A stretch of 5,837 nucleotides of DNA from Azoarcus sp. (GCA_031259795.1 JAIRLA010000210.1:1-5837); one strand, 5' to 3'. Shown: positions 1-5,274, counted from the stretch's first letter. A program made the numbers and translations. Notes: a model not told the origin generated them from the sequence alone.

Positions 1-280
1 CCTGAAACAGTGCGTTTATTACACTGACGCGTGGGAGGCCTTCGCCAAGGTCTTGCCTCCAGAACGCCACATCGTCGGCAAGAGTCATACCATCAGCATC
101 GAGCGCGACAACAGCAATACGCGCCGCCATCCGGGAAGATTTACCCGGCGAACCAAGGTGGTCTCGCACAAGGAGTCCATGGTCGACCTGACCTTGCGCA
201 TCTGGCGCGCCGTCACAACAACCAACCAGTTCTCCAGCCTTCAACAAGCTTTATTATCTGTATTTAAGTAAGCACTCTCC
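1..280 (+). mobile_element. Right end of an IS1-family insertion sequence
   Basis: The transposase C-terminus reads off the left edge, so only the 3' part of the element is in the window. IS1-family elements usually carry the transposase almost up to the terminal inverted repeat, and here the stop codon (269-271) is followed at once by agcactctcc. Read inward on the minus strand this gives GGAGAGTGCTTA, a plausible terminal repeat starting with GG as is usual in the family. The next bases, aaatatttt (281-289), are AT-rich and could be the target duplication, since IS1 elements often insert in AT-rich sites. The left end is outside the window, so neither the inverted repeat nor the duplication can be confirmed. 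The boundary at 280 is an inference. Confidence 0.6.
2..271 (+). CDS. IS1-family transposase, C-terminal part (5' end outside window)
   Basis: The frame is open from base 2 to a TAA at 269-271, giving the last 89 residues of a DDE-type transposase that catalyses IS1-family cut-and-join reactions. Two family signatures are visible. YYTDAW near the start carries the second catalytic aspartate. GKSHTISIERDNSNTRRH carries the catalytic glutamate followed by the typical N-x-R pattern (IERxNxxxR in IS1 InsB). The conserved RFTRRTKVVSHKES stretch that follows matches the basic C-terminal segment of IS1-like enzymes. IS1 transposases are often made by a programmed frameshift between insA and insB, but that part is not in the window. 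Internal TTG or ATG codons are not real starts, because the reading frame and the family motifs continue upstream of them. No frameshift is seen in the visible part, so the copy could be intact. Confidence 0.88.
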   Translation: MKQCVYYTDAWEAFAKVLPPERHIVGKSHTISIERDNSNTRRHPGRFTRRTKVVSHKESMVDLTLRIWRAVTTTNQFSSLQQALLSVFK

Positions 281-300
281 AAATATTTTCAGGCGTCGAT

Positions 301-1281
301 ATGAACATGAACATTCGCAATCTGATTCTCGTTGCCCTGATCGCTTCTGCCACGACCGGCTGCGCGGCCCTGGGAAGCCTTTTATCCTCGAATGAGGAAG
401 TTACCATCGGTGCGGCGCTGCCTTCGCGGGTTTTTCATTTCAAGGATGGCGGCGAGGCGGCATTCTATGTTCTTGGCCTGGGGGATGAGGCGTTTCACGA
501 TACCGTGATCTTTTTCGTGAGCGGCTCGGGATGTTCCAGCATCAAATACCGGTTGGATTCTTATTTTGCGCCAATCCGCGATTCCATGAATGCCACGGTC
601 TTCGCGTTGCAGAAACGGGCGATCGACGAGGAAAACCGTGCTGGCAGATTTTGTTCTTCCGCTTTCCACACGACCGACTATATTGGACAGACTCTCGCGG
701 ATCAGCAGGAATTCGTCGAGGTCCAATTGGCGAAACTTCCTTTCGAACCCAAGGCGGTTGTGCTGCTGGGCGCGTCCGAAGGGACAATCATTGTGTCGAG
801 GCTCGCGGCCACGGCGCCACGGATTACCCATGTCGGGCTGGTCGGCAATGGCGGCGCGACCATGCGCGAGAATCTGGAGGCGCTGTCCCGATCCTCCTGG
901 TACTTGCGCAATCATGAGAGCGTGTTCTCCGCGATCGCCCGGGAACCGGACAATATCGACAGGAAAGTATGGGGGCATAGCTACAAGTATTGGGCATCTA
1001 TCCTGGACATCAATATAGGGGACGATTTGATTCGGCTCGACATTCCGATCATCGTGGCCATGGGGGAAAAGGACAATTCGGTGCCGGTCGATTCCGCCCG
1101 TCGCTTGCGGGATCGATTCAGGCAAGCAGGCAAGACGAATCTACGTCTTCTCATTTGTCCCAATGCCAATCACCGCCTGGAAGACAGGGAGAACGGGAAG
1201 TCCTGCGTCGGCGATTTTCTCTCCGCGCTCAGGGATGCCGCCCAGGGCGTGGCTATGCCGGGCGACGGTGGGGGTGAGTGA
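301..1281 (+). CDS. Lipoprotein-like alpha/beta hydrolase, probable envelope serine hydrolase
   Basis: The protein has 326 residues. The N-terminus has a short polar region, a hydrophobic segment (residues 8-17) and the lipobox-like TTGC at 18-21. This suggests processing at Cys21 and anchoring to a membrane, although Thr at the -3 position is not ideal. A nucleophile-elbow motif GASEG follows a hydrophobic strand, giving Ser159 as nucleophile. GEKDNSVP supplies Asp258 and NANHRL supplies His291, in the order and spacing expected of the alpha/beta hydrolase fold. FFVSGSGCSS (71-80) is a likely oxyanion-hole loop. The substrate cannot be told from the sequence; an ester or peptide bond is possible. 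The ATG at 301 is preferred over the one at 307 because AGGCG lies five bases upstream of it. The gene starts about 20 bp after the probable IS1 end, so its original promoter may have been displaced. It converges on the mltD-like gene. Confidence 0.85.
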   Translation: MNMNIRNLILVALIASATTGCAALGSLLSSNEEVTIGAALPSRVFHFKDGGEAAFYVLGLGDEAFHDTVIFFVSGSGCSSIKYRLDSYFAPIRDSMNATVFALQKRAIDEENRAGRFCSSAFHTTDYIGQTLADQQEFVEVQLAKLPFEPKAVVLLGASEGTIIVSRLAATAPRITHVGLVGNGGATMRENLEALSRSSWYLRNHESVFSAIAREPDNIDRKVWGHSYKYWASILDINIGDDLIRLDIPIIVAMGEKDNSVPVDSARRLRDRFRQAGKTNLRLLICPNANHRLEDRENGKSCVGDFLSALRDAAQGVAMPGDGGGE

Positions 1282-1467
1282 CCGGACGCCGGAGCGCCTG
1301 GAAAAGCGGTTCGTCGAGTCCGGGCTGGGCGCGGCGGCTATATATCCTGTCCCCAAGGACGACGAATATGTTCGCAACGGCGTCGCCGGGATATTTTCAT
1401 TCTGCCGCAAGGCGCCAGCGGCGGATTTACCTGATCAAAAGAATTTTATCTGCTCTGTTTTTTGCGG

Positions 1468-1490
1468 GCATCATGCCCATGATGCGTTTT
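1468..1490 (+). terminator. Possible terminator hairpin between convergent genes
   Basis: GCATCAT (1468-1474) pairs perfectly with ATGATGC (1479-1485) across the four-base loop GCCC, and is followed by GTTTT. The stem is 7 bp and the T run is short, so this is a weak intrinsic terminator at best. It lies about 190 bp after the hydrolase stop and just before the 3' end of the opposing mltD-like gene, where a terminator would be expected. The rest of 1282-1511 shows no convincing gene. Confidence 0.35.
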
Positions 1491-1511
1491 CGCTGGGCCG
1501 CCGGGCGCGGA

Positions 1512-3326
1512 TCAGCGCCGCCGGGCGTTGCCGCGCGCCGGGACGGATTTAGCCTTGGTCTGCGGGGCGGATTTGGCCTTGGCCTTGGCCTGCGAGGTGG
1601 GTTTGGTCTTGGTCTTGCTTAGCATGGCGGTTTTCGTCTTGCTGTTCGCCTTGCCTTTCGCCACTGTTTTTCCTTTCCCCGTTTTTCCTTTCCCTTTCGC
1701 CGCGGTTTTTTTGCCGCGCGGCGTTTTGTCCTTGCCGCGCGCGCTGGTCTTGTTTCGTCCCTTGCGGGCGCCGCGTTCCGGCTCGATGCGCACGCCCGCG
1801 CGGGCGGCGGCGCGCGCGCTGTCGGGCAGTAGTTGGGCCACGGCCAGCGCGTCGCCGAGGTTGGCGCCCTGGCCGGGCACGAGCAGGCTGTAGCCGGGAC
1901 TGAGGCGGCTGCGCGCGTGCAGGCCGTTGATCTGCAATAGTTGCCCCACGGTGAGGCCGTGGCGGCTGGCGATGTCGTTGATCTTTTCGCCGCGGGCGAG
2001 CGTGTGGCTGCGCCAGCCCTTGCCGGAACGGCTGAATTCGTCGAGGCGGGCGGCAAAACGGGGGGCGCGGTCGGAAGGCACTACCAAGGTCTGGCCGGAG
2101 GTGGTGATGGCCGGGCGGTTGTAGCCGGGGTTGAAGGCGAGGAATTCTTCGAGCGGCAATTCGGCGTACCGGGCGGCGGTGGCGAGGTCGATGCCGATCG
2201 GGGCGGCGACGGTGGAGAGGATTTGTTCGTTGGCGATGTAGGGAAGTTCGATGTGGAAAAGCTCGGGCCGGGCGATGATGTTCTTGATCGCCTGGAGTTT
2301 GGGCAGATAGTTGCGCGTCTCGGTGGGCATGTTGAGGGCGCTGTATTCGGTGGGCAGGCCGGCGTCGCGGTTGCGCTCCAGCGCGCGGGCGACCGCGTTT
2401 TCTCCCCAGTTGTAGGAGGCGAGCGCCAATTGCCAGTCGCCGTGCATCTCGTAGATGTTTTCAAGGTAATCGAGCGCGGCGTTGGTGGAGGCGATGACGT
2501 CGCGGCGTTCGTCGATCCAGCGATTCTGGGTGAGGTTGTAGTTGCGCCCGGTCGAGGGAATGAATTGCCACAGGCCGGAAGCGTGGGCGCGCGAATAGGC
2601 GACCGGGTTGTAGCTGCTCTCGACCATCGGCAGGAGGGCGAGTTCGGTCGGCAGCCCGCGCCGTTCGAGTTCGCCGACGATGTAATAGAGGTAGCGCGCG
2701 CCGCGATTGAGCGTCCTGTCCAGATAGGCGGGGCGGTTGAGGTAAAAGAATTGCTGTTCGACGACCCGGTCGCTGGAGATGTCGGGCATGCCGAATCCCC
2801 GGCGGATGCGGTCCCAGATATCGTTGGGATTGTTGGTGAGATCGAGGGTGAGCACCCTTGCCGAAACGCGGTCGATGGCGGCGGATGAGGCCGCGGGCGG
2901 GGCGAGGGAGGGAATCTCGGAGAGGGGGATTTCGGAGAGGGGGGCGGGATCTCCGGAAACCGGGACTTCGGGGAGGGGGAGGGGAATTTCGGAGACAGGG
3001 ACTTCGGGGGCGGGGTCTTCGGAAACCGGGGCTGCGGAAGCGGGGATTTCGGAGACGGGAACCTCGGCGACGGGGGCTTTGGAAACCGGAGCGCCGGAAA
3101 CGGGTATCTCATTTTCCGTCGCGCCGCCGGGGGAGGCGGGCTTGTGTACGACAGCCGCGGGCGCCGTGGCCGCGGGCGGGTCGAAACTTGCCTCGATGAC
3201 GGGAACCGGCGGCGGGGAGGCGTTGCGCTCCGCCGCGCCGCCCGCGCCGGAAATGCCCATGAGGAGCGCGAACGCCAGTACCGATGGGGCTGGGGACAGT
3301 GCGAAGGTGGAACCAATCCTTGTCAT
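1512..3326 (-). CDS. mltD: MltD-like membrane-bound lytic murein transglycosylase with LysM domain
   Basis: This enzyme would cleave the MurNAc-GlcNAc bond of peptidoglycan in the periplasm, leaving 1,6-anhydro ends. With the ATG start it has 604 residues; E. coli MltD has about 450. Order: signal-like N-terminus with a hydrophobic stretch (13-31); Pro/Val/Ser/Glu/Ile repeat linker (about 75-140); MltD entry region with LTNNPNDIWDRIRRGF (163-178); SLT catalytic domain with LLPMVESSYNP, Glu236 being the likely catalytic acid, then ASGLWQFIPSTGRNY (249-263), ASYNWGENAV (303-312) and ETRNYLPKLQAI (336-347). A degenerate LysM-like unit (about 380-417) and one clear LysM (about 438-484) would bind glycan. 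Residues 521-604 are a lysine-rich tail. No lipobox cysteine is seen, unlike E. coli MltD. The frame opens farther up at a TTG (3350), but that codon directly abuts the predicted -10 box, so ATG 3326 is preferred. No clear ribosome site precedes it. Confidence 0.9.
   Translation of the reverse strand: MTRIGSTFALSPAPSVLAFALLMGISGAGGAAERNASPPPVPVIEASFDPPAATAPAAVVHKPASPGGATENEIPVSGAPVSKAPVAEVPVSEIPASAAPVSEDPAPEVPVSEIPLPLPEVPVSGDPAPLSEIPLSEIPSLAPPAASSAAIDRVSARVLTLDLTNNPNDIWDRIRRGFGMPDISSDRVVEQQFFYLNRPAYLDRTLNRGARYLYYIVGELERRGLPTELALLPMVESSYNPVAYSRAHASGLWQFIPSTGRNYNLTQNRWIDERRDVIASTNAALDYLENIYEMHGDWQLALASYNWGENAVARALERNRDAGLPTEYSALNMPTETRNYLPKLQAIKNIIARPELFHIELPYIANEQILSTVAAPIGIDLATAARYAELPLEEFLAFNPGYNRPAITTSGQTLVVPSDRAPRFAARLDEFSRSGKGWRSHTLARGEKINDIASRHGLTVGQLLQINGLHARSRLSPGYSLLVPGQGANLGDALAVAQLLPDSARAAARAGVRIEPERGARKGRNKTSARGKDKTPRGKKTAAKGKGKTGKGKTVAKGKANSKTKTAMLSKTKTKPTSQAKAKAKSAPQTKAKSVPARGNARRR
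1515..1769 (-). repeat. Low-complexity region encoding the lysine-rich tail of the MltD-like protein
   Basis: The last 84 residues of the transglycosylase hold about 23 Lys and 8 Arg against a single acidic residue (Asp533). They are built from short KGK, KTK and KAK units separated by Ala, Ser, Thr and Pro. At the DNA level the plus strand shows iterated ggccttggcc and ttggtcttgg patches around 1563-1620 and cctttccc patches around 1670-1700. Such sequence is prone to slippage and resembles histone H1-like tails of betaproteobacteria in composition only. Confidence 0.7.
2910..3104 (-). repeat. Imperfect 15-bp tandem repeats encoding a PVSEI-type linker
   Basis: Between the signal-like N-terminus and the catalytic part, residues 75-139 of the MltD-like protein are dominated by five-residue units of the form P-V-S-E-I, with variants PVSGA, PVSKA, PVAEV, PASAA, PVSED, PAPEV and PLSEI. 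Each unit is 15 bp of DNA, seen on the plus strand as recurring gggatttcggagacggg-like blocks. It probably forms an extended, acidic spacer that lets the catalytic domain reach the cell wall. Confidence 0.75.
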
Positions 3327-3350
3327 CTGGGTTGCCGGAAAAAATGGCAA

Positions 3351-3379
3351 AGTTTATCGGTCATTGCGCAGTGCGTCAA
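3351..3379 (-). promoter_or_regulatory. Sigma70-type promoter for the mltD-like gene
   Basis: On the minus strand TTGACG (3379-3374) is followed after exactly 17 bp by TAAACT (3356-3351). These match the -35 and -10 consensus at 5/6 and 4/6 positions. Transcription would begin near 3344, leaving a leader of about 18 bases before the ATG at 3326. The alternative TTG start at 3350 directly follows the -10 box and would lie before the transcript start. Confidence 0.5.
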
Positions 3380-3447
3380 ATTGCGTCGTCCGTGATTTTG
3401 AAAACATTCAGTATCACAAAACTTGATAGGATTGCGACATGACGCAA
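3372..3447. promoter_or_regulatory. Cluster of TGCGTC motifs in the divergent intergenic region
   Basis: TGCGTC occurs at 3372-3377 and 3382-3387 as direct copies ten bases apart, about one helical turn, and again on the minus strand at 3441-3446. The first copy overlaps the -35 box of the mltD-like promoter. This spacing is what a dimeric or cooperative regulator would use, but the motif is short and also occurs inside coding sequence, so the role is a guess. Confidence 0.25.
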
Positions 3448-3450
3448 AAT
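3423..3450 (+). promoter_or_regulatory. Weak promoter candidate for the diguanylate cyclase gene
   Basis: TTGATA (3423-3428) is followed after 16 bp by CAAAAT (3445-3450), each a 4/6 match to the sigma70 consensus. It is the best pair I can find on the plus strand between 3327 and 3505, but it is weak. The ribosome site before ATG 3506 is also poor (only an AAAAGCG patch), which suggests modest expression or an activator. Confidence 0.2.
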
Positions 3451-3505
3451 TGTCCGGCGCTACTACCGGCGCCAGCGAACTGTCAGTAAAAGCGAATTTT
3501 TATCC

Positions 3506-4501
3506 ATGAAAGTTTTGGTCATCGAAGACACTGTTACCAGCGCCGCCGTGGTGTGCAGCTGGTTGATCAATATGGGATTGAACGCCTTGCACGCGCACAG
3601 CGGCGAGGCGGGGCTGGAAATGTTCAAGAGCGAACGCCCCGATCTGGTGCTGCTCGATATCATCATGCCGGGAATGGACGGTTTCGAGGTGGCGCACCGC
3701 ATTCGCCAGCTCGAAGAGGATGGCGCCTGGACGCCGATCATTTTCCTGACCGCGCGCGCCGACGATAACGATCTTCAGCGCGCGATCGAGGTGGGCGGCG
3801 ACGATTACCTCATCAAGCCCGTTTCCGAGATCGTGTTGCAGGCCAAGATCAACGCCATGCGCCGGATGGCGCAGATGCGCGAATCGTTGCGGGTGCTGAC
3901 GCTCAAGCTCGAAACCGCCAATCGTGAGTTGCAGCGCCTGTCCGCGGTCGATGGCCTGACCGGCATCGCCAACCGGCGTTGCTTCGACGAGAGCCTGTTG
4001 CGCGAGTGGCGGCGCTGTTCGCGCTCGGGATTGCCGCTGTCGCTGCTGGTGCTCGATGTCGATTTGTTCAAGTCTTTCAACGACTGTTATGGACACCAGA
4101 AAGGCGACGAATGTCTTCGGCTGGTCGCCAACACCCTGGAAAAATCGACGCAGCGCCCGAACGACCTCGTGGCGCGTTACGGCGGCGAGGAATTTACCGC
4201 GATCCTGCCCGAGACCGAACCGGAAGGCGCGGTGGCGGTGGCGGAGGCGATGCGCGCGAGCATCGAGGGATTGGGAATCAAGCATGCCCGTTCGCCGGTC
4301 GCCCCGGTCGTGACGATCAGCGTTGGCGCGGCCAGCCTCATCCCGCCGCGCGGCGACGAGCACGGTATCCCCATGCTCGTCAAGGCCGCCGACGACGCGC
4401 TCTATCGCGCCAAGGAAGCCGGACGCAACCGGGTCAAGGCGGCCAGGGGCGTGATCCGCGTCGCTGGAGCCTGGGCCGGCTTCGGTTCATCGCCTCACTA
4501 A
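3506..4501 (+). CDS. Response regulator with GGDEF domain, diguanylate cyclase
   Basis: The 331-residue cytoplasmic protein would make cyclic di-GMP from two GTP when its receiver domain is phosphorylated. The REC domain (1-120) has the acidic pair Glu7/Asp8, phosphoacceptor Asp51 in LVLLDIIMPGMDG, Thr82 and Lys104 in LIKP. A short helical, probably coiled-coil linker (about 118-146) leads to DGLTGIANRR (149-158), the usual entry of a GGDEF domain. LDVDLFKSFND and GHQKGDE supply Asp184, Asn192 and Asp201. The signature is GGEEF (226-230), an active form. RPND (217-220) sits five residues before it, so the product-binding inhibitory site RxxD is intact. A single REC domain separates it from PleD, which has two; the layout is closer to WspR. 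No membrane segment and no partner histidine kinase are seen in the window. It is divergent from the mltD-like gene. The last 20 or so residues lie beyond the conserved domain. Confidence 0.93.
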   Translation: MKVLVIEDTVTSAAVVCSWLINMGLNALHAHSGEAGLEMFKSERPDLVLLDIIMPGMDGFEVAHRIRQLEEDGAWTPIIFLTARADDNDLQRAIEVGGDDYLIKPVSEIVLQAKINAMRRMAQMRESLRVLTLKLETANRELQRLSAVDGLTGIANRRCFDESLLREWRRCSRSGLPLSLLVLDVDLFKSFNDCYGHQKGDECLRLVANTLEKSTQRPNDLVARYGGEEFTAILPETEPEGAVAVAEAMRASIEGLGIKHARSPVAPVVTISVGAASLIPPRGDEHGIPMLVKAADDALYRAKEAGRNRVKAARGVIRVAGAWAGFGSSPH

Positions 4502-4564
4502 TCCATTCCAATAGGCCCGCCTTGAACCGCCGCATGGATTGTCGCGTCGCAGCGCTCCTCCCCG

Positions 4565-4634
4565 CCTCGTCATTGCGAGAGCCCCCGCCTCGTCATTGTG
4601 AGAGCCCCCGCCTCGTCATTGCGAGAGCCCCCCG
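4565..4634 (+). repeat. Three tandem 23-24 bp partial repeat units
   Basis: The unit cctcgtcattgcgagagccc plus ccg occurs at 4565-4587, 4588-4610 (one change, gtg for gcg) and 4611-4634 (one extra C). A fourth start of the unit at 4635 continues into the full dispersed repeat. The units look like multiplied 5' ends of that repeat. Confidence 0.85.
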
Positions 4635-4826
4635 CCTCGTCATTGCGAGGAGCGAAGCGACGTGGCAATCCAGTTCGTTCCATGCGGAGAGTATCGACGC
4701 TGTTTTCTTGGCGGTGGGGGAGAAACGGGCGTTTCGTTCTTTTCTCCCCTTTTTTATTCAGCGGCGCTGCGCGCCGGGTAGAACGAACTGGATTGCCACG
4801 TCGCTTCGCTCCTCGCAATGACGAGG
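4635..4826. repeat. Perfect 46-bp inverted repeat around a 100-bp core, MITE-like
   Basis: The left arm 4635-4680 begins cctcgtcattgcgaggagcg and ends caatccagttcgttc. The right arm 4781-4826 is its exact reverse complement over all 46 bases. The core is 4681-4780. Arms containing cattgcgaggagcgaagcga resemble a repeat family I know to be scattered in intergenic DNA of many bacteria. A further partial arm, tcgcaatgacga at 4841-4852, follows on the right. Long perfect arms around a short non-coding core suggest a non-autonomous mobile element or two facing copies of one dispersed repeat. Confidence 0.8.
4717..4755 (+). terminator. Intrinsic terminator-like hairpin inside the repeat core
   Basis: GGGGAGAAA (4717-4725) pairs with TTTCTCCCC (4741-4749), followed by six T (4750-4755). 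The loop contains an alternative small hairpin (gaaacg with cgtttc). It is the first convincing terminator downstream of the diguanylate cyclase, about 215 bp after its stop, so it may end that transcript although it lies within a repeat. Confidence 0.5.
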
Positions 4827-4964
4827 TGGGGGAAGGGCTTTCGCAATGACGAATTCTTCCGATGGACTCCCTTTGTGCGATGGACCTTCCCTCCCCCGCA
4901 TGCGGGGGAGGGTGCCCGAAGGGCGGGAGAGGGTTTCCAACCATCCGGCGCGCAGCGCCGCTGA
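4758..4964. repeat. Second inverted repeat pair, 20 bp, interlocked with the 46-bp pair
   Basis: tcagcggcgctgcgcgccgg at 4758-4777 reappears as its exact reverse complement at 4945-4964. Similarity goes on imperfectly outward: the left copy is preceded by a cccctttttt-type stretch, and the right copy is followed by ttaaagagggg, which is its near complement. The left copy lies inside the core of the 46-bp pair and the right copy outside it, so the two pairs interlock rather than nest neatly. Confidence 0.7.
4889..4924. repeat. GC-rich double palindrome, dispersed intergenic type
   Basis: Positions 4889-4912 form a perfect 24-bp palindrome, ccctcccccgca followed by tgcgggggaggg. Next to it gccc-gaa-gggc (4914-4924) forms a second small hairpin, and gggagaggg follows. 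This combination resembles a dispersed repeat common in intergenic DNA of proteobacteria, whose translation reads SPACGGGCPKGGRG. It could form strong stem-loops in RNA, but no T run follows it. Confidence 0.7.
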
Positions 4965-4971
4965 TTAAAGA

Positions 4972-4980
4972 GGGGGGGGG
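4972..4980 (+). repeat. Run of nine G
   Basis: A homopolymer of nine G closes the repeat mosaic. It lies outside any supported gene. Such runs vary by slippage between cells and are also a common place for sequencing errors. Confidence 0.9.
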
Positions 4981-5029
4981 TGGAAGGTATGGGGCGCTTG
5001 TCCATTCTCCACCGCAAAGAAAGTGGACA

Positions 5030-5225
5030 TGGACGATTTCATGACGACTGGCGGGGGGCGATTTGCTGATGTAGCGCGGTTTAATTTTGTCAGAAACTTT
5101 CTGGCGGAAAGACGCCGCGCGAGCGCGGCCATGACGTTGGGCGCACGCAACAGCAACAGCCCGTGCGCTATACGAAAAAACGCCGTGACGGTTTACACGG
5201 TGTGGATATGGCGGTAGAGTCGCGG
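5030..5225. other. Structured intergenic segment of unknown role
   Basis: Several small inverted repeats are packed here: ctttc/gaaag around tggcg near 5099-5113, gccgcgc/gcgcggc at 5114-5129, and ccgtg/cacgg at 5183-5200. On the minus strand the last hairpin is followed by CG and six T, a weak terminator shape. A structured RNA or a further dispersed repeat is possible. I recognise no known RNA family. Confidence 0.3.
5192..5220 (+). promoter_or_regulatory. Sigma70-type promoter candidate for the secreted protein gene
   Basis: TTTACA (5192-5197) and TAGAGT (5215-5220) match the -35 and -10 consensus at 5/6 and 4/6 positions with an ideal 17-bp spacer. Transcription would begin near 5227. 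The leader would include a TGCGTCA motif (5234-5240), a small hairpin ccggc-att-gccgg (5249-5261) and the tiny ORF at 5275. Confidence 0.35.
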
Positions 5226-5274
5226 GGAATTTTTGCGTCATGACTTTCCCGGCATTGCCGGAACGGGAGAAAGC

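Larger units (their letters stand above)
4502..5274. other. Long gene-free intergenic region filled with repeats
   Basis: No reading frame here looks like a normal protein. Long open frames exist on both strands, notably 4570-5241 on the minus strand, but their peptides are translations of repeat DNA (for example RTGLPRRFAPRNDE and its reverse-strand partners), have no domain, and start without ribosome sites. The left part (4565-4980) is a repeat mosaic described in separate entries. The right part (about 5030-5225) contains several small inverted repeats and a promoter candidate. Confidence 0.75.

Noticed and set aside
1278..1622. 114-residue plus-strand frame starting at a GTG that overlaps the hydrolase stop
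   Set aside because: The overlap looked like coupling, but the peptide is basic and of low complexity, and it runs into the antisense of the mltD-like tail. No family resemblance.
1941..2888. 315-residue plus-strand frame opposite the mltD-like gene
   Set aside because: It is extremely rich in Gly, Val and Glu, as expected for an antisense frame of a GC-rich gene. The minus-strand frame has clear family motifs.
2081..3316. 411-residue minus-strand frame in another phase of the mltD-like gene
   Set aside because: Its composition is almost only Pro, Ser, Thr and Arg, which is typical of a shifted frame. It lacks the SLT motifs.
3327..3350. Longer mltD start at the TTG at 3350
   Set aside because: It abuts the predicted -10 box, so it would be upstream of the transcript start, and the ATG at 3326 gives a normal signal-like N-terminus.
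3500..4363. 287-residue minus-strand frame opposite the diguanylate cyclase
   Set aside because: It has no family motifs, while the plus-strand frame has complete REC and GGDEF motifs.
4565..4660. CRISPR array suggested by regular 23-bp periodicity
   Set aside because: The units are directly adjacent and leave no unique spacers, and no cas gene is present. They are tandem partial repeats.
5174..5200. Minus-strand terminator with six T after a 5-bp stem
   Set aside because: The stem is short and no supported minus-strand gene lies to its right, so it has nothing to terminate. It is only noted as part of the structured segment.
4570..5241. 223-residue open frame on the minus strand
   Set aside because: Its peptide is the translation of the repeats and palindromes themselves, has no domain or signal, and lacks a ribosome site. 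Open frames of this sort are common across GC-rich repeats.
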